Origin: Comamonadaceae bacterium
Lineage (GTDB): Bacteria; Pseudomonadota; Gammaproteobacteria; Burkholderiales; Burkholderiaceae
Length of the DNA stretch: 17,120 bases
Direction of reading: 5' to 3'
Assembly: GCA_947484245.1 (NCBI GenBank)
Contig: CANKOT010000044.1
Coordinates: 1 to 17,120, forward strand
The notes below the pieces were generated by a model. The model was not told the origin of the DNA. It did no database searches and saw only the letters and a list, made by a program, of their open reading frames with translations. Below are positions 14,477 through 17,120 of the stretch, in pieces (within the stretch, counting starts at the first letter, position 1; every line of letters starts with the position of its first letter). The translations under genes were made by a program, and so were the position numbers.

Positions 14477-15562
14477 TTAGAACGACTTGCGCAGGCCGAT
14501 AGCAGTGGCTGTTGTCTCGTTGGCAGTAGCGGCACCGTTATCGTAACTCTCATAACCAATGTACAAAGCAGCTGTCTTGCTCAGGTTGTAGTCAGCACGC
14601 AAACCAGTCACTTTGGACTCGACTGCGCCAACTTTTTGGCTGCGCATGCCAGCCATCAGGCCAATAGCGCCGATGTTGTGTGTGATAGAAACGTTAGAGC
14701 CTTTGCTGTCAACAGCAACGCCGCCTGTACCAGCAGCCAAACGGTTGCCGTCGTTCATACCTGCGTGCAATGTTGTGGCGCCCATGTTGTAGGAAGCGCT
14801 GTACACATTAGCAGAAGTGGATTTAGCGTTAACCAATGTGGCTGAGCTGTACCAGCCAGTTGCGTTGGTTTGTGCACCTTGAGCCACGTTGGCGTAAGCC
14901 AATGTCAAAGGACCAGCAGCGTAACGCAAACCGATTTCAGTGGCTTGACGGTTGTTGGGGATTTGCTGAGCGGCGGTTACAGCAGGTTGGTCGTTGCCAG
15001 CTGCGTACAACACAGCGACTTGCAAACCACCCATGACTGGGCTGTCATAACGAACTGAGCGGTTGTAACGTGTTTGCACAAATGAGTTGGTCATGGTGCC
15101 AGCCCTGCCACCACCGGTGTAACCAGAACCAATGCCGGTACCCAATGATGATGAAGGCTGCCATGCGTTCAGGCCGATGGAGTTAGGTGAACCCAAGCGG
15201 ATGTTACCGAAACCACCAGACAAACCAACGAACAACTCGTCACGGCTCAAACCAGTAGTGGTGTTGGCTGTGCTTGTTGCATTCAATGTATTGCCCAAAG
15301 CGTCGTTAGACAAACTGCGTGGGTCAAAGTTGTACTGAGCAGTGGCTTTCATGCCGCCGCCGAGGTCTTCAACAGCGATGAAGCGCAAAACGCTGGTTGA
15401 GGAAGTTCCAAAAGTTGTTGTGATCGTAGAACCTTTAGAAGCAGCTTGTGTGCCTCCAACGGTCACATTGGCAAAGTCCAAGTTGCCGGAAATGGTGGCA
15501 GTAGATTGAGCGAAAGAAGCTGTGGCGGCCAAAGCTGCCAATGCAATTAGGGTTTTTTTCAT
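14477..15562 (-). CDS. Outer-membrane porin (Gram-negative trimeric type, Burkholderiales OmpC-like)
   Basis: General diffusion porin of 361 residues. A classic Sec signal, MKKTLIALAALAATASFA, is probably cut after Ala18, leaving a mature start QSTATISGNLDFANVTVG. The sequence alternates polar and non-polar residues as expected for a 16-strand beta-barrel. Recognisable elements are LRFIAVEDLGGGMKATAQYNFDP, the FVGLSGGFGNIRLGS turn and the SVRYDSPVMGGLQVAVLYAAG strand. It ends in GLRKSF, with the terminal Phe required for barrel assembly. GGAGA lies about 10 nt before the ATG, and a strong terminator follows the gene. It is a monocistronic unit, probably highly expressed. Which solutes it prefers cannot be told from sequence; it is a Porin_4-type Comamonadaceae porin rather than a known named one. 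Confidence 0.93.
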   Translation of the reverse strand: MKKTLIALAALAATASFAQSTATISGNLDFANVTVGGTQAASKGSTITTTFGTSSTSVLRFIAVEDLGGGMKATAQYNFDPRSLSNDALGNTLNATSTANTTTGLSRDELFVGLSGGFGNIRLGSPNSIGLNAWQPSSSLGTGIGSGYTGGGRAGTMTNSFVQTRYNRSVRYDSPVMGGLQVAVLYAAGNDQPAVTAAQQIPNNRQATEIGLRYAAGPLTLAYANVAQGAQTNATGWYSSATLVNAKSTSANVYSASYNMGATTLHAGMNDGNRLAAGTGGVAVDSKGSNVSITHNIGAIGLMAGMRSQKVGAVESKVTGLRADYNLSKTAALYIGYESYDNGAATANETTATAIGLRKSF

Positions 15563-15757
15563 TTGAAAAGTTCTCCAAGGTTTAACAAGGGCTCAATTTA
15601 TGCGGCCTGCAAAATAGCGGGCCACTGAACACTGAGCTAACCTCCGTTGTGGAAGTTGTTGCTATTGCACCAGACGTCAGACCAGTCTGCAAAGAAAATC
15701 ACCAGAAAGCAGGGGAATTTGTTGCTTAGGCACAACAAGAGGGCTAAACTTATCGCC

Positions 15758-16426
15758 ATGAATGCCGATGCTTTGATCCTTGCCGCCGACAGCGCCTTGC
15801 GCACCCTCTTTGCCATACCCAAGGCTTCAAGGCCTATGCCCAGGCCCCAAAACCTGCTGCAACAGCAGGCAGATGGCCAGATGTTGGCACCGCCAGCGCC
15901 GCCTGAGTTGTCTGAAGTAGAAAAATCGCTCTCGGCTGCCCTCATGCGTGTCAACCATGTGGGCGAAGTCTGCGCCCAAGCCCTTTACACCGGCCAAGCC
16001 TTGGCCTGCAAAGACCCTGCGCTGCGCGCCAAGCTGGATGCCGCATGCCGCGAAGAAACCGATCATTTGTCATGGACCCTAGAGCGGCTTGAACAATTGA
16101 ACAGCCGCCCCTCTTTGCTCAATCCCATTTGGTATGCCGGTTCTTTTGCCATTGGCTATGCCGCAGGCAAACTAGGCGGCGACAGCGTCAGCTTAGGCTT
16201 TGTGGTGGAAACCGAAAACCAAGTGGAAGCGCATTTGGCAGAGCACATGTCTCAACTGCCTGCCAATGACCTGGCCTCCAAGGCCATCGTGGCGCAAATG
16301 AAAATCGACGAAGCGGCGCATGCCCGCATGGCGCAAAAATTGGGCGCAGCTGAATTGCCTGAGCCCATCAAGCGCTTGATGGGTGCGTCGGCCAAAGTGA
16401 TGACCACTGTGGCCCATCACATTTGA
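15758..16426 (+). CDS. coq7: 3-demethoxyubiquinol 3-hydroxylase (Coq7)
   Basis: Di-iron membrane-associated monooxygenase for the penultimate step of ubiquinone synthesis, hydroxylating demethoxyubiquinol. It has 222 residues from the chosen ATG, close to the family norm. The carboxylate-bridged iron motifs are present in order: Glu70 in NHVGEVCAQ, Glu100 and His103 in EETDHL, Glu153/Glu157 in [11 protein letters not shown], and Glu185 with His188 in DEAAHA. A hydrophobic segment, [13 protein letters not shown] (125-137), fits membrane association. The frame runs back to 15647, but those 37 residues do not resemble the family. The Met at 15758, preceded at some distance by AGAGGG, is favoured. 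The 195-bp gap before it, shared with the divergent porin, should hold both promoters; I could not assign confident boxes. Its 3' end overlaps the convergent OsmC gene by 10 bp. Confidence 0.94.
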   Translation: MNADALILAADSALRTLFAIPKASRPMPRPQNLLQQQADGQMLAPPAPPELSEVEKSLSAALMRVNHVGEVCAQALYTGQALACKDPALRAKLDAACREETDHLSWTLERLEQLNSRPSLLNPIWYAGSFAIGYAAGKLGGDSVSLGFVVETENQVEAHLAEHMSQLPANDLASKAIVAQMKIDEAAHARMAQKLGAAELPEPIKRLMGASAKVMTTVAHHI

Positions 16427-16866
16427 ATCAACTCAAAGCTGGTGCTAATTTCAGCCGTCTTGGCCAACATGATGCTGGCCGAGCAGTATTTGTCGTGGCT
16501 CATGGCCACTGCGCGCTCAATGGCGGAAGCAGGAATGCCCTTGCCCTTCACCGTAAAGTGCATGTGAATTTTGGTAAACACTTTGGGGTCGGTGTCGGCC
16601 CTCTCTGAGGTGAGCTTCACAGAGCAGCCCTGCACATCGTGGCGGCCCCGCTTCAAAATAAGCACCACATCGTAGGCCGTGCAACCGCCCGTGCCCGCTA
16701 GAACTGTTTCCATGGGGCGTGGCGCCAAGTTTTGGCCACCGTTTTCAGGCTTTGCAGCATCTGGCGCGCCGTCCATCATCAACACATGGCCGCTGCCTGT
16801 TTCGGCCACAAAACCCATGCCCGAGCGCGTGCCTGAAGCGCCTGTCCAGCTAACTGTGCATTCCAT
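16417..16866 (-). CDS. OsmC-family protein (peroxiredoxin-like)
   Basis: Small cytosolic OsmC/Ohr-superfamily protein of 149 residues. Members are thiol peroxidases that reduce organic hydroperoxides, or related proteins of less certain role. The two redox cysteines of the family are both present: Cys62 in GTGGCTAYD and Cys128 in SHDKYCSA. Other family marks are the early [10 protein letters not shown] strand, [15 protein letters not shown] and the [10 protein letters not shown] strand pair. The overall form is closer to the YhfA-like OsmC subgroup than to Ohr. The last 10 bp overlap the convergent coq7 gene, with no hairpin terminator between them. AGAAAG precedes the ATG at about 12 nt, a weak ribosome site. 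The upstream region to 17087 is shared with a candidate small RNA transcribed the other way. Confidence 0.9.
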   Translation of the reverse strand: MECTVSWTGASGTRSGMGFVAETGSGHVLMMDGAPDAAKPENGGQNLAPRPMETVLAGTGGCTAYDVVLILKRGRHDVQGCSVKLTSERADTDPKVFTKIHMHFTVKGKGIPASAIERAVAMSHDKYCSASIMLAKTAEISTSFELIQM

Positions 16867-16934
16867 TTTGGTGAATTCTTTCTACAAATTTTCAAAATTA
16901 TCTCGACTGGCATCGTAAAGCTTTTGAAAAGGTA

Positions 16935-16945
16935 TTGCACTGCAA
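16935..16945. promoter_or_regulatory. Palindromic site TTGCACTGCAA (possible PhaR-like operator)
   Basis: A perfect 11-bp palindrome around a central C, overlapping the predicted -35 box of the candidate small RNA. PhaR repressors of polyhydroxyalkanoate metabolism in Burkholderiales bind TGC/GCA-rich dyads of this kind upstream of phasin genes, which suggests the name. No PHA gene is visible in the window, so the assignment is speculative. Confidence 0.35.
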
Positions 16946-16962
16946 CATTTTTTCTGTAGAAT
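16935..16962 (+). promoter_or_regulatory. Predicted sigma70 promoter of the candidate small RNA
   Basis: TTGCAC (16935-16940) and TAGAAT (16957-16962), 16 nt apart, are a good sigma70 match with an expected start near 16969. Prediction by eye only. Confidence 0.5.
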
Positions 16963-16968
16963 TTAAAA

Positions 16969-17068
16969 CAGTCGTGCTTTTTTATTGAATGAAGCACGAA
17001 CCGTTTGTCTCCTCCACCCTCCGAAAAGGTGGATTTGCCCCGAGTCGCAAGGCTCGGGGCATTTTTTT
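16969..17068 (+). ncRNA. Candidate small RNA of about 100 nt with CCUCC motifs
   Basis: No plausible protein is encoded here, yet a promoter lies directly upstream and a strong intrinsic terminator ends the segment. Within it, CGTGCTT (16973-16979) pairs with AAGCACG (16992-16998) around a 12-nt loop. An unpaired CU-rich stretch follows, with CCTCC at 17011-17015. Then TCCACC (17013-17018) pairs with GGTGGA (17028-17033) around a loop containing CTCC (17019-17027). The terminator stem is next. Exposed CCUCC or CUCC sequences can pair with Shine-Dalgarno regions, as in the CCUCCUCCC-motif small RNAs of alphaproteobacteria. Alternatively the segment is an attenuated leader of the gene starting at 17088. 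I do not recognise it as a named RNA family. Confidence 0.5.
17037..17068 (+). terminator. Strong intrinsic terminator ending the candidate small RNA
   Basis: GCCCCGAG (17037-17044) pairs perfectly with CTCGGGGC (17053-17060) around an 8-nt loop, followed by A and seven T (17062-17068). It is 19 bp before a possible ATG at 17088. Transcription from the upstream promoter would mostly stop here. Confidence 0.9.
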
Positions 17069-17087
17069 CGCCCGCTATCATTCGGGT

Positions 17088-17120
17088 ATGACCGCGAAAA
17101 ATCTCAAACCCTCCGATTAC
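17088..17120 (+). CDS. Possible start of a protein gene, cut by the window end
   Basis: An ATG at 17088 opens a frame of 11 codons, MTAKNLKPSDY, that runs off the window. It starts 19 bp after a terminator, which is where a new transcription unit would be expected. There is no clear Shine-Dalgarno sequence. TATCAT at 17076-17081 resembles a -10 box whose start would fall at or near the ATG, so a leaderless transcript is possible. Too little is visible to name a product, and the frame may be spurious. Confidence 0.35.
   Translation, partial: MTAKNLKPSDY

Noticed and set aside
15669..15690. CAGAC/GTCTG inverted repeat in the porin-coq7 spacer
   Set aside because: Only 5-bp arms with a 9-nt spacer; expected by chance and not placed against confident promoter boxes.
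15647..15757. 37-residue N-terminal extension of Coq7
   Set aside because: The extension is basic and low in family-like residues, and the length from 15758 already matches Coq7 proteins.
1..17120. Search for CRISPR arrays, tRNA or rRNA genes, insertion sequences, phage or defence genes
   Set aside because: No tandem spaced repeats, cloverleaf-like segments, transposase or integrase motifs, or terminal repeats with target duplications were seen. Coding genes occupy almost everything.

Overview
This window looks like a chromosomal segment from a betaproteobacterium of the order Burkholderiales, most likely a Comamonadaceae relative. The reasons are the porin type, an orphan tricarboxylate-type (Bug) binding protein, the zwf-hexR and tal-pgi sugar block, a Coq7-type ubiquinone hydroxylase and a moderately GC-rich coding style. 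The assignment rests on protein character, not on a search. I see no tRNA or rRNA gene, CRISPR array, insertion sequence, integrase or phage gene. Nearly all of it is tightly packed housekeeping and transport genes.

Layout. (1) 1-420: 3' end of groEL (+), with a hairpin terminator at 465-498 shared with the convergent pgi. (2) 551-5464: central carbon metabolism. tal-pgi (-) is divergent from zwf-hexR (+), and both start from a 73-bp spacer holding face-to-face promoters and an inverted repeat. HexR is the likely regulator of both arms. (3) 5485-12516: peptide uptake and processing. A metal-dependent amidohydrolase (-) is divergent from a family 5 peptide-binding protein (+). That gene converges, through a bidirectional UUCG-loop terminator, on the permease and ATPase genes dppB-dppC-dppD-dppF (-). 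(4) 12588-15562: three further minus-strand genes, a DUF3047 lipoprotein directly upstream of dppB, a Bug-family binding protein and a major porin with its own terminator. (5) 15758-16866: coq7 (+) and an OsmC-family gene (-) converge and overlap by 10 bp. (6) 16867-17120: an intergenic region with a palindrome, a promoter, two hairpins and a strong intrinsic terminator. Together these look like a small RNA gene of about 100 nt. The first codons of another gene may follow at the window edge.

How the genes work together. Zwf, Pgi and Tal connect glucose-6-phosphate to the oxidative and non-oxidative pentose phosphate routes, probably under HexR control. The porin supplies outer-membrane entry. 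The family 5 binding protein and DppBCDF form one peptide importer, and the amidohydrolase is a plausible cytosolic peptidase for imported peptides. The most interesting unexplained element is the candidate small RNA with CCUCC motifs at about 16969-17068. The rest is ordinary, and I found no convincing novel multi-gene system.
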